A DNA stretch of 64,000 nt from Triticum aestivum (lineage: Eukaryota > Streptophyta > Magnoliopsida > Poales > Poaceae): contig NC_057797.1 in the NCBI RefSeq assembly GCF_018294505.1, forward strand, positions 124,129,116 through 124,193,115, read 5' to 3'. Position numbers and translations under genes: made by a program. Positions within the stretch are counted from its first letter, which is position 1; every line of letters begins with the position of its first letter. Below the pieces are notes generated by a model. That model searched no databases and was not told where the DNA came from. It saw only the letters and a program-made list of their open reading frames with translations. This document shows, piece after piece, positions 1 to 9,321 of the stretch.

Positions 1-1695
1 GAACGACTCGGGGATGGGAAGACGCGGCAGTGGAGTCGCAGATTGAGTGGAGGAGAAGGGTTATAACTGGTTCTAGTGCAGCGTGGGGCTGTAGTCGGTG
101 GAGAATAACAGGAGGTGTGGAGGGGTGGAGGGATAGCCTGGCCGGCTGTGGGGTAGCGCTTCGCAGCGATGCGTGCTAAGCAGAGCCGCTAGCCGCCGGA
201 GGCCGGACCAGGCGGTCTCGGCGACGCTAGAGGAAGAAGACGAGAGATTAAAGGTGCATGCCGACCAAGTTGACAACGGCCTACGTAGGCTTTGGCCTAT
301 TGGCCCACATGTCAGCCTGCAAAAATGTGGAATATATTTAACCCATGTTTTCTAGAATGTACAGTCCATTTGCTGGGCTGGGTGAACAAATAATTTTGCG
401 TCAATGCGGCCCATTTATATTATCTAAGGAATCCCAGCCCATTTGCACTTCCTTCAAATACACGAATTAGCTCGGCTCGTTATATATAATGTTATGTTAG
501 AAGGAGCAATTAATATCAAAAATAAATCGGAGAGGCACATTTTGTATATACATAATTAACAAATTAGTGAGTTATTGCTTAAAATAAAAATGAGCGTGTT
601 ATGATTACATTGGTCCTTAAAATCTTCCCAAGCTTTTGTACGCAATCACCAAGATTTTCCTTGCCTGTGAGTCAAAAACAACTAGGATTTTCCTTGCCAA
701 CTTCTGTTAAACATTTACTTTTATAAGTTAATAACATATGGGATGTTTTTATAATGTATATATAAGTCTCTATAAAATATACGATAATAGTAATAATATA
801 AATATATAATGTGGTTAAAAAATACATTGGGCTGCCGATCTTTAAGGAAAACCCCATAGGCCAGTATGGACCTCAAAAAATAAGTTCAAACCACTGTCAC
901 CGTATGTCGTGGGCTACGCATGTTAAAATACAAAACCTAGGCCTAGCTGATACTTGTTTGCCCTCTGGAAAAAAATGATAACAGATCCCCGAGCGAACTG
1001 GATTATAGAGGGGGCCGGTGGCACGACTGAAGAAGCACATCAGGAGCAATTTTTTTCTTTAGTGGTTGGCTCTTGATGGAGATTTTTACTTGCCTCTGCA
1101 CCATACAACTTGTATTTTTAGCCTACCAGTCCATGGTGGACCAGCAGCCCATTTGCTGGGCGGGGCAACCTATAGAAACCATCACTCGATTTTTCATCAA
1201 GCCCCAAAAACAACGCATTACTATGTTTGTTTTGAGGCAGAAAACATTACGGCAGGGGTTGAGCGGGGGAGGGGGCAAGACAAAGCAAAAAAGAATAAAA
1301 AGAGCTGATGCGCCATTGCTACCCTAACAAAGCAGGTGCAATTCTTCTTAGGAAGAAGGTGTGCTGTTGACACCCACACGTCACATACCCCACAGTAGGC
1401 ATACTAACAAGTTCATACCCAAGCACAACAGAAAAGGTAAACATTCCTATCAAACTCAGGTTCACATGACACGTTCATATTCATAGCCAACATTCACTAT
1501 CAACAACTCAAAAGATTCATATATACACAAGTTCAACATGTCTATGGATCCGAATGATAGATAGATCGCACAACAATATTCATAGATAATTCACAAAAAG
1601 ATTCAGATATATACATGTTCAGTATGTTTATGCATCCAAATGATTGAGATCACAGCCAATATGATCCATGGATGAACTTTAATTACCTAGGGTAT
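1..1695. other. Flanking DNA, no gene recognised
   Basis: I see only short reading frames without recognisable motifs. The stretch is AT-rich from about 480 to 860 and GC-rich before 280. A 13-base match (CGTGGGGCTGTAG, near 82 and near 16986) hints that the first 300 bases may be related to the promoter-like repeat found at 16985, but the match is too short to call. Confidence 0.4.
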
Positions 1696-2154
1696 AGACT
1701 GGTAAATGGTGTTCAGTCGGAGGTACTTCTTGCTAAAATTAATGCTTGTACGAGTAAACTTTCGAGTACAAAAGAGGCAGCACAGACAGTCTGGACTTTG
1801 CTTGTAGTTTATCCTCAAATAGTGGCCTCGTGCCGAGGGAGGTTTGAGCAACTTGGCCACTACTGTCATCCAACTAGTTTACTGGCTCATCTTGGTCCTG
1901 TAGCTCGCCAAAATTCTACATTGCAGACTGGTAAATGGTGTTCAATCGGAGGTACTTCTTGCTAAAATTAATGCTTGTACGAGTAAACTTTCGAGTACAT
2001 AAGAGGTAGCACAGACAATCTGAACTTTGCTTGTAGGTTTATCCTCAAATAGTGGCCTTGTGCCGAGGGAGGTTTGAGCAACTTGGCCACTACTTTCATC
2101 CAACTAGTTTACTGGCTCATCTTGGTCCTGTACCTCGCCAAAATTCTACATTAT
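1696..2154 (+). repeat. 229-bp tandem duplication
   Basis: Two nearly identical copies lie head to tail at 1696-1924 and 1925-2154. Each begins AGACTGGTAAATGGTGTTCA and ends just before the next AGAC. They differ at a few positions, such as AAAGAGGC versus ATAAGAGGT and TAGCTCG versus TACCTCG. A third, more diverged part-copy follows at about 2460-2520 (GCACTTCTTG then GAGTGAACTTTGGAGTACA). The unit has no protein motif that I recognise. Confidence 0.85.
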
Positions 2155-2182
2155 AGACGAGAAAGGAGGTGGTTGAGAAAAT

Positions 2183-3420
2183 GAACCACCCAAATTTTTT
2201 GTGCAGTTCAACTGAAATGGAACATCCCTGGCGTGCAGAATGATTAAGTTCCAGATGAATATACGTGTCAACCAACTTGTCTAGAATCTTTAGACTCCAT
2301 GCCATACAGTTCGCTACCATATCTGTCGATAACCAAAAGGCACAAGTTGGGACCAAAGACTGGACTGTGTTTTTCTGGGCTATGCGCCAAGCAATATTTT
2401 TAGCGTTCACTCTCCTAATACTTGGAGTTTGACAACTGGTTGACGCCGATTGATACTCGAATGAATATAGGCACTTCTTGTCAACATCGATGCTTGTCTG
2501 AGTGAACTTTGGAGTACATAGTAGCAGCATAAGTATCTATCCATCTGATCTTTTTGTGCAGTTCTACTAATCACCCAATGCAATGATTAGCCTGTGAGTT
2601 CAGGCTCCAAGTTACTCCTTTATAAAATCGGCAAACAGTAGCACAATACCAAATTACCAATACATGACAAGGACAATAATCAGGATAAAGACCAGTACCA
2701 ACCTGTATGAGGTATCATATCAATTAGTTTTTCCTTTGACTAGAAGCCGAGATAAGCTAAGCGACTGACAGCAAAGGAAGAATGCAGGCCCAGATTAGTG
2801 ACTGACAGGAAAGGACGGAAGCTGTCGAGGCAATGAAGCACCCAAAGTTTTTGTGCAGTTCCACCAAAATCGAGCATCCCTGTTGGCACATATATTAAGA
2901 GAGTGAGATTACTGTAATAGTGGGACTAGTTGATGAAACATACACTAACAAATAGAAGAACCTTCATTATCTTAATGGGTAAAGTTAGCAACATAGTAGT
3001 CTTTCTTAAAGAGAGGTATTAGTTTATTTAATCAGTGCCAATTAGCTCAACACTCAAAGCATTGCCATGTATCATAGGTTGCAAAACTTTAACGTGCAAA
3101 GATAAAGAAGTTTCTCATGACAGTAGCACGATACAAATAGAGATGACATCAAACTAATGTGGATGAAGGCCTTAGGCCCGTACCAACTTGAGGAAAAAAG
3201 CTTATTCATGTAGTCCCATAAGAGATGATAAAGCACTCACTGGAATCAATCAATAGTATATATTTTTGTGCACTTCAAATGTATGGTTGAAATCACTCTT
3301 GTTTACCAGTGCTGAGATTATATCGAAAGATTATCAAGAACTCAGAGAAGCATTGAAGGATAGGCTGGGATACAGTTCATTGTATTGTCTTGTGTAGTTC
3401 CACTAAAATGTATGATTGGC
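2183..3420. repeat. Dispersed TTTTTGTGCAGTTCC motif family
   Basis: A short element around TTTTTGTGCAGTTCCACTAAAAT recurs at about 2194, 2550, 2847, 3262 and 3390, each time with different decay. The copies at 2194 and 2847 also share flanks (ATGAACCACCCAAA versus ATGAAGCACCCAAA before, GAACATCCCTG versus GAGCATCCCTG after). This fits an old, degraded tandem array of a longer unit. Both strands stay open over the two best copies, so a coding origin cannot be excluded. I do not recognise the family. Confidence 0.5.
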
Positions 3421-4440
3421 ACAACTTGATCCCTGTTTGCACAAGTAGGAACAAGGTGAAAACTTTAGTAGCTTAGTGAGAAAGGATAGAAAGACATTAG
3501 CATATTACTCTAAAAGTAGCATCAAATTCATGATGGACAATACGCAAAACATTGCCTCATTGAACCAATGGCAATAAATTGACATGCAAAACAATAGCAC
3601 TATTATGTTATGACACTAATAATATTCCCTCCTTGCTCCACCACATGATACACCTCCATAGACAAACATACACACGAACATGATTCAGCATAGGGTGCTA
3701 CTAAAGATTTGTTTAACTCCGATAGGAAAATTAGGCAGCAATAAGTTAGTGGTACTTAAGTACTCCTAATTAATTAAGTAAGACAACAGAAGTGGAAGGG
3801 CTCCCTGGAGGATCGTCTCACATGTAAGGTAGTCATTGCCGGAGCCCTTGAATGGCCTCAACTGAGGCCTCTAGCTTCAGCAAGATCGCCTTGGCACTGT
3901 TTATTCTTCTTCCTCCTCCTCTTCATGCTATGTTTCTCATTCTCCTCACCAGTTGGTGAAACCAAGTACATGATTGGCCTTCTATTTCAGAATTGGTTTT
4001 GTTAGTGAAGGAGTACAAGTGAGAGTCTCAAACAATTACAGGCAAAAACATTTGGCTAAACTTGTCATGGCTTATAACAGTGGCATGGCTTCATTTTTAC
4101 CAGTGGCATTAGATTAAGAACAGCTAAATATTTGGTATGAGGGCATGGGACAATGGGTGCACCAGCAGTCCAGCACCATGTACCTAAACAGGGGCATAAA
4201 GTGGTGATTCATACTTTGTTGCCCCGAGAAACAAACATCCAAGAAACATATCGGGGTTGGTCCCATTTTTTTCACTCTAGCCACCTACTCCTATGTGTGG
4301 ATAGCAAATATAGTCCTGGTCATACCACTGTGTTCAGTTTTACCCCTATATTTCCCTTTTCGACCAAGAGACCGGTTGGATGACCAGTGTGTACTACTTT
4401 CACCCCCTTTCCTTCCTGTTTGTACCAAGTCCGATGTACT
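3421..4440. other. Intergenic stretch, nothing firm
   Basis: No gene is recognised. On the reverse strand there is a short lysine/arginine-rich reading (KRRRKKNKQ) ending in a stop near 3858, which could be the C-terminal tail of a lost gene or chance. It has no supporting homology that I can name. Confidence 0.35.
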
Positions 4441-4977
4441 ATGTTTGGTTCTAGGCCTAGTATTGCCATATTTTGCCACACATTTTGGACAACCTTGCCT
4501 AGGTTTAGGGGCTGTTTGGTTCTAGGCCTAGTATTTCCATATTTCACCACACATTTTTGCCAACCTTGCCTAAGTTTAGGGGCCGTTTGGTTCTAGGACT
4601 AGGAGTGCCACATTTTGCTATACAATGTTGCCAAACTTGCCTAAGGTTAGTTCTTCAAAATGAGAGCCACAAGTTGGCAAGCCTAAGGGAATCTTGTCAC
4701 ACTTTTTATGTGCATGCCATGTGGGGCCTAAGTGTGGCTTGAACAAAACACCCACTAAATTGGCCAAAATTACCTAAGGTTAGTTCTTCAAAATGAAAGC
4801 CACAAGTTGGCAAGCCTAAGGGAATCTTGCCACACTTTTTATGTGTATGCCATGTGGGGCTCAAGTGTGGCTTGCCTAAGGTGTGGCTTGAAGCAAATGC
4901 TCACCTAAGTTAGTCAAACTTGCCTAACCTTAGCTGTGGCAACCTTTGGCAAAGTTAGTCACAAACCAAACAGCCCC
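4441..4977. mobile_element. MITE with internal tandem repeats
   Basis: The outer ends 4508-4521 (GGGGCTGTTTGGTT) and 4964-4977 (AACCAAACAGCCCC) form a perfect 14-bp terminal inverted repeat. The left arm is a module of about 71 bp (GGTTCTAGGCCTAG, later TTGCCTAAGTTTAG) repeated at 4441, 4508 and 4579. The first copy is partial and lies outside the TIR. The middle holds two copies of a 131-143 bp module starting TTCTTCAAAATGA (4652 and 4783). No clear target-site duplication is seen. GGGCTGTTTGGTT ends are common in grass hAT-like and Harbinger-like MITEs, and I cannot decide the superfamily. Confidence 0.7.
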
Positions 4978-5059
4978 TTCTTGTTTGAACCAAGTACAAG
5001 ATTCGACTCCATGAAGTAGCTTTACCTATAACAATAGAAGAAAAAAATAGGGGACGTTG

Positions 5060-5586
5060 GACCATCCGATCGAGAGGGGCTGAGAGGTAGAAAATGATGC
5101 ACATGCAGCGCAGTAGCGAGCTGGGGAAGTAGAGCTAATGCAGTTTCGAAGGAATATATACATGAAGGTCGTCGGGATGTGGATAGGTGGGTGGCGGGAG
5201 GACAGATCCGCCCACACTAGGGCAACGACGAAGGGATCGGAGGACCTCCCGCGCTGGCGCTCGGCCAGAGATAACGGTGCGGCCAGCAGTGGGTCTCCTC
5301 CCTCACTGTCGACGACGGCCTAAACGCTGCCCTTCCTCCCCTTCACCGGCATAGGGAGATACGTCCACATCTGTAACCAATGGTGACGATGGAAAGACAG
5401 TGTTTTTTGAAGGGACAAAGATGGTGTTACCACCCCTATCTTGTTTCGATTTGGAGAGGATGAGAGTGTGTGAATAGAGCAACCCTAGCAAGCAAGCGCG
5501 GAGGCTCCGGCCTATATATACATAGTGGGGTAGTTTTCCTTTTTCACTGCATCAAAACAATCGTTTAAAATTGTGTACTACGTGCC
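5060..5586 (-). repeat. Promoter-like repeat P, copy 1
   Basis: This is one of three diverged copies (others at 16985 and 19940). Read on the reverse strand each has a 'GGCACGTA' block, a pyrimidine/A-rich stretch, a TATA-like box (here TATGTATATATAGG near 5510-5525), an 'AGCCTCC' block and then a GC-rich segment. That order resembles a plant core promoter plus 5' leader. The copies may be 5' ends of duplicated genes whose bodies were lost, or a transposable repeat. No long reading frame is shared. Confidence 0.5.
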
Positions 5587-5808
5587 AGGTCGCCGTTTTT
5601 TTAGTTTTTGATTGTTTTTTGAGATAGCTACCCGCTTGTTCCAAGTGGTGTTACGGTGTGCCAGGTCGCACTTTGTATCGTTCAAGTCTGGTACAAGTCC
5701 CTCCATTAAATGAACAACCACCCCCTCGTAAAGATTGTGAACAAGCCCATGACTAAAATTATCGGAAATGTCGGTTGCCCCAACATGCATTATTATTTAT
5801 ATTTTCTA

Positions 5809-5843
5809 CTCCCTCCGTTCCTAAATATAAGTCTTTTTTATTA
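5809..5843 (+). mobile_element. Stowaway MITE 5' fragment
   Basis: The typical Stowaway terminus CTCCCTCCGTTCCTAAATATAAGTC is preceded by TA. The element breaks off after about 35 bp where the GGGGCTGTTTGGTT-type MITE relative begins, and no matching right end follows. Confidence 0.65.
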
Positions 5844-5849
5844 GCCAAA

Positions 5850-6029
5850 CCTAAGACAAGAATTTTTTTATTAGCAGTGAACCCCACATGTCATAGACAC
5901 AAAAAGTGTGGCAAGATTCCCTTAGGCAAGCCAAAGTGTGTCTAACAATTTGAGCAACTCAAGTTAGGCAAGTGTGGGAAAAATAATGTGGCAACATAAG
6001 ACAAACATAGTCACAATCCAAATATCCCT
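5850..6029 (-). mobile_element. Inverted relative of the 4508 MITE
   Basis: Read on the reverse strand this matches the inner module of the element at 4508-4977. CACATGTCATAGACACAAAAAGTG and CAAGATTCCCTTAGGCAAGCC are the reverse complement of its GGCAAGCCTAAGGGAATCTTG ... CATGTGGGG section. The end near 6010-6029 is a decayed TIR (AGGGATATTTGG on the reverse strand). The internal tandem repeats are absent, so this is a simpler family member. Confidence 0.7.
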
Positions 6030-6039
6030 GTAATTTTTG

Positions 6040-6560
6040 TGACATGCATGAAAATTTGGTTTGTTAAATTTATAGTCAAATTTTGGCAAGGTGCATCAAA
6101 TCAACACATACAAGTATCAAAAGGGAAGTCACGGCATGCATGCATGCTTTGTACTCCCTCCGTTTCCAAATATAAGTCTTTTTGGAGATTGCAACAAGTG
6201 ACTACATACGAAGCAAAATATGTCTACATACATCTGTATGTAGTAGTCCATTTGAAATGTGTAAAAAGACTTATATCTAGTGCAGTTCTTTGATGTGTCG
6301 TGTCAACTCGTACAAGACCGAGAAGTTTGATCAATGCCCTCTCCCTCGCGGACTGAGATTCGGTGCCTTAACTGCACCTGCCTTTGGCTGCATGACAGGT
6401 GGGCCAACCACCTGTTGGGCCCACCTATCATAGACGCAAAGGCAGGAGCAGTAAGTCAATGAAGTTGCGTCCCTCCCTCGCGCATGAGCGTGGTGGCTGG
6501 CAGGACTAGTAGGAGCTTTTGCTACACGCTTCTTGACAGCGGCGAACTTGCGGATGGAGT
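6040..6560 (-). repeat. Repeat Q, copy A (with a Stowaway insertion)
   Basis: The reverse complement of this stretch matches 15280-15760. Shared blocks include GCATGCATGCATGCCGTGAC, TTTTGAT..TTGTATG, the 'GAGTTGACACGACACATCA' block and 'CTTTGCGTC..TGATAGGTGGGCCCAACAGG'. A Stowaway element (6154-6290) sits inside this copy and not in the other. The two copies therefore form an inverted duplication now separated by about 9 kb, mostly the later gypsy insertion. Confidence 0.7.
6154..6290 (+). mobile_element. Stowaway-type MITE
   Basis: The left end CTCCCTCCGTTTCCAAATATAAGTC is preceded by TA. The inner part carries the usual GTGACTACATACG and GTAGTCCATTTGAAAT blocks, and the right arm AAAAAGACTTATATCTAG is complementary to the left. 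The last bases of the right terminus are lost or mutated. It is about 137 bp, non-coding and non-autonomous, and depends on a Tc1/mariner transposase elsewhere. Confidence 0.8.
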
Positions 6561-6723
6561 TGAGCATCATGTCGTCCATGCGAGAGGCGAAGCTGGCGTC
6601 GGCGAGGGCTACGACACCGGCAGTCGCCATCGCCGTCTGGAAATGCTACACGGTGCGGGGCCACAGGCCGGCGCCTTGGATGATTTGGCATAGCTGACTG
6701 CCGCTTGCGACCATCGCCTCCAT
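6331..6723 (-). pseudogene. Small unrecognised ORF with one nonsense codon
   Basis: A reverse-strand frame starts at ATG 6723-6721 (MEAMVASGSQ) and continues in one frame to a TGA at 6331. It is broken only by a TAG at 6648-6646, after 25 codons. Beyond the stop it reads MATAGVVALADASFASR and a lysine-rich KKRVAKAP segment. A TATA-like box lies about 95 bp upstream (6816-6827), which favours a former gene. The last 70 or so codons overlap repeat Q and may not be genuine coding sequence. I do not recognise the protein family. It could also be a chance frame in GC-rich DNA. Confidence 0.35.
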
Positions 6724-6815
6724 AGGTGCTTCTGGCTTCTGGTCACTTGGTCTTGGATTGGAGTGAGCAGTGTTGCACAGAGACTAAGGAGTAGATGGAT
6801 TGGAGTGGTGGGCGC

Positions 6816-6827
6816 CTTTATATGAGA
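6816..6827 (-). promoter_or_regulatory. TATA-like box
   Basis: CTCATATAAAGG on the reverse strand, followed by a pyrimidine-rich leader (CACCACTCCAATCCATC) and an ATG about 95 bp downstream at 6723. The spacing suits a plant core promoter. It is predicted from sequence only. Confidence 0.35.
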
Positions 6828-7127
6828 ATCAAAACTGTGTTGCATTCACATCATGCTAGCTTTATTCTGCATCTCCAATTAATTCCCTCTGCATGTAGAG
6901 TAATTTGAGGATGCATCATTGACTATTCAATGTCTCGGGAACCGCTACCCTCTCCCTCCTTGATATTCAAGCACCTATGGAGGCGACTGCCTCTCGCGTC
7001 TATCGCGTGTCAGGAGACGTTCCCGTCGACGACGTGGTGCCTATGGTGACTTCGTAAATTTCAAGATGATAGTACTAGTATACTCAATAGTGTGCACCAA
7101 GAGGAAAACGAGATAACTACGTATTTA

Positions 7128-7215
7128 TTTAGGGTGTAGATTCACTCATTTTGCTCCATATGTACTCAGTCTCGGTGTAGTCTAGTCACTTGTTGAAATC
7201 TCTAGAAAGGAAAAT
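7128..7215. mobile_element. Stowaway MITE remnant
   Basis: The blocks TTTAGGGTGTAGATTCACTCATTTTGCTCC and TCACTTGTTGAAATCTCTAGAAA belong to the same Stowaway subfamily as the elements at 19524-19806. Both termini are missing or decayed. Confidence 0.6.
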
Positions 7216-7251
7216 TCTCCTTTCTGGTTTACAGGGCTATACTAGCAAGTA

Positions 7252-7373
7252 CTCCCTCCGTCCGAAAATACTTGTCATCAAAATGGATAAAAAAGATGTT
7301 TCTAGAACTAATATACATTTATATACATCCCCTTTTATTCATTTTGATGACAAGTATTTCCAGACGGAGGGAG
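7252..7373. mobile_element. Complete Stowaway MITE
   Basis: A 122-bp element whose ends CTCCCTCCGTCCGAAAATACTTG and the mirrored CAAGTATTTCCAGACGGAGGGAG form a long TIR. It is flanked by the expected TA duplications (7250-7251 and 7374-7375). The whole sequence can fold into one hairpin (CATCAAAATG pairs with CATTTTGATG). It has no coding capacity. Confidence 0.92.
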
Positions 7374-7429
7374 TACTACAATAGTGGGCTCACATAGCAA
7401 TTTTGTCTCATGCAAGAGCCTAGTTATAT

Positions 7430-7707
7430 GCGTGCTCCAAGATTCGCAACTGCCACGTTCAGGTTGCACTTGGCTCTTCGCCTCTTCGAGAAGACGAACA
7501 ATGATGTTACTACTACTGCTTCTACAGTATTGAATCCACTACTGCATGTTCGTCCACCGCGAGCGGGAGGGATAGCTTGTTATAGTACTATAAGCAAAAG
7601 CATGTCCTCGTCTGCGAGCCACCGCGCGCATGGGCGAGGGAGAAGGCGTGTAGTAGTAAAATCAAGCTTCTCCTCGTTGTACGAGTTGACATGACACATC
7701 ATAGCAC
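7430..7707 (-). repeat. Repeat Q, copy B
   Basis: This shares with copy E (reverse complement) the block CTTGGCTCTTCGCCTCTTC, and with copies A and C the blocks CGGGAGGGA, CCACCGCGCGCATGGGCGAGGGAG and GTACGAGTTGACATGACACATCA. It ends 38 bp before the Sabrina-like element. Confidence 0.6.
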
Positions 7708-7745
7708 TGTCCCCAAATGGTTGCCTCTAAACTTGGCTGAAAGAC

Positions 7746-9321
7746 TGCTACCTCTTGAGCACAACGTTGGTTTCCCTTGAAGAGGAAAGGGTGATGCAGT
7801 AAAGCAGCGTAAGTATTTCCCTCGGTTTTTTAGAACCAAGGTATCAATCTAGTAGGAGACCACACGTGAGTCATCGTGTACCTACACAAACAAACGAGAA
7901 CCTCGCAACCAACGCGATAAAGGGGTTGTCAATCCCTTCACGGCCACTTGCAAGAGTGAGATCTGATAGACATAATAATAATAAGATAAATATTTTTGGC
8001 ATTTTTATGATATATATTGAAAGTAAAGATTGCAAAATAAAATAGATTGTAAACTTGTATGATGGAGAATAGACCCGGGGGGCATAGGTTTCACTAGTGG
8101 CTTCTCTCAAGATAGCATAAGTATTACAATGGGTAAACAAATTACTGTCGAGCAATTGATAGGAAAGTGAATAATTATGAGAATATATAGGCATGATCAT
8201 GTATATAGGCATCACGTCCGCGACAAGTAGACCGAAGCGATTCTGCATCTACTACTATTACTCCATACATCGACCGCTATCCAGCATGCATCTAGAGTAT
8301 TAAGTTCATAAGAACAGAGTGACGCCTTAAGCAAGATGACATGATTTAGAGGGATAAACTCATGCAATATGATACAGACCCCATCTTTTTATCCTTGATG
8401 GCAACAATACAATACGTGTCGTTTCCCCTACTGTCACTGGGATCGAGCACCGCAAGATTAAACCCAAAGCTAAGCAGTTCTCCCATTGCAAAGAAAGATC
8501 AATCTAGTATGCCAAACCAAACGGATAATTCGAAGAGACTTGCAAAGATAAACCAATCATACATAAAAGAATTCAGAGAAGAATCAAATATTGTTCATAG
8601 ATAATATGGATCATAAACCCACAATTCATCGGATCTCGACAAACACACCACAAAAGAAGATTACATCGAATAGATCTCCAAGAGAATCGCGGAGAACTTT
8701 GTATTGAGATCCAAAGAGAGAGAGAAGAAGCCATCTAGCTACTAGCTATGAACCCGAAGGTCTGAAGTAAACTACTCACACATCACCGGAGAGGCCATGG
8801 AGTTGATGTAGAGGCCCTCCGTGATCAATGCCCCCTCCGGCGGAGCTCCGAAAAAGGCCCCAAGATGGGATCTCTCGGGTACAGAAGGTTGCAGCGGTGG
8901 AATTAGGTTTTCATGGTGCTCCTGGATGTTTGCGGGGTACGTGGACTTATATGGGAGGAAGAAGTAGGTCGGTGGAGCAACGAGGGGCCCATGAGGGTGG
9001 AGGGCACACCTAGGGGGCTGGCACGCCCCCTGCCTCGTGACCTCCTCGATTGTTTCTTGACGCCCACTCCAAGTCTCCTGGATCACGTTTGTTGAGAAAA
9101 TCACGTTCCCGAAGGTTTCATTCCGTTTGGACTCCATTTGATATTCCTTTTTTGTGAAACACTGAAATAGGAAAAAAAATAGCAATTTGGGCTGGGCCTC
9201 CGGTTAATAGGTTAGTCCCAAAAATGTTATAGAAGTGTAAAATAAAGCCCATTAACAATCAAAACAGATAAAATAATAGCATGGAGCAATCAAAAATTAT
9301 AGATACATTGGAGACGTATCA
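7746..9321 (-). repeat. 3' LTR of the Sabrina-like element
   Basis: A 1,576-bp LTR. On the plus strand it runs TGCTACCTCTTGAGCAC to GGAGACGTATCA. It matches 13475-15042 throughout with scattered substitutions and small indels, so the insertion is not recent. The inner boundary abuts the polypurine tract. Confidence 0.93.

Noticed and set aside
3858..3960. Lys/Arg-rich reverse-strand tail as a gene end
   Set aside because: Too short, with no upstream exon that I could connect.
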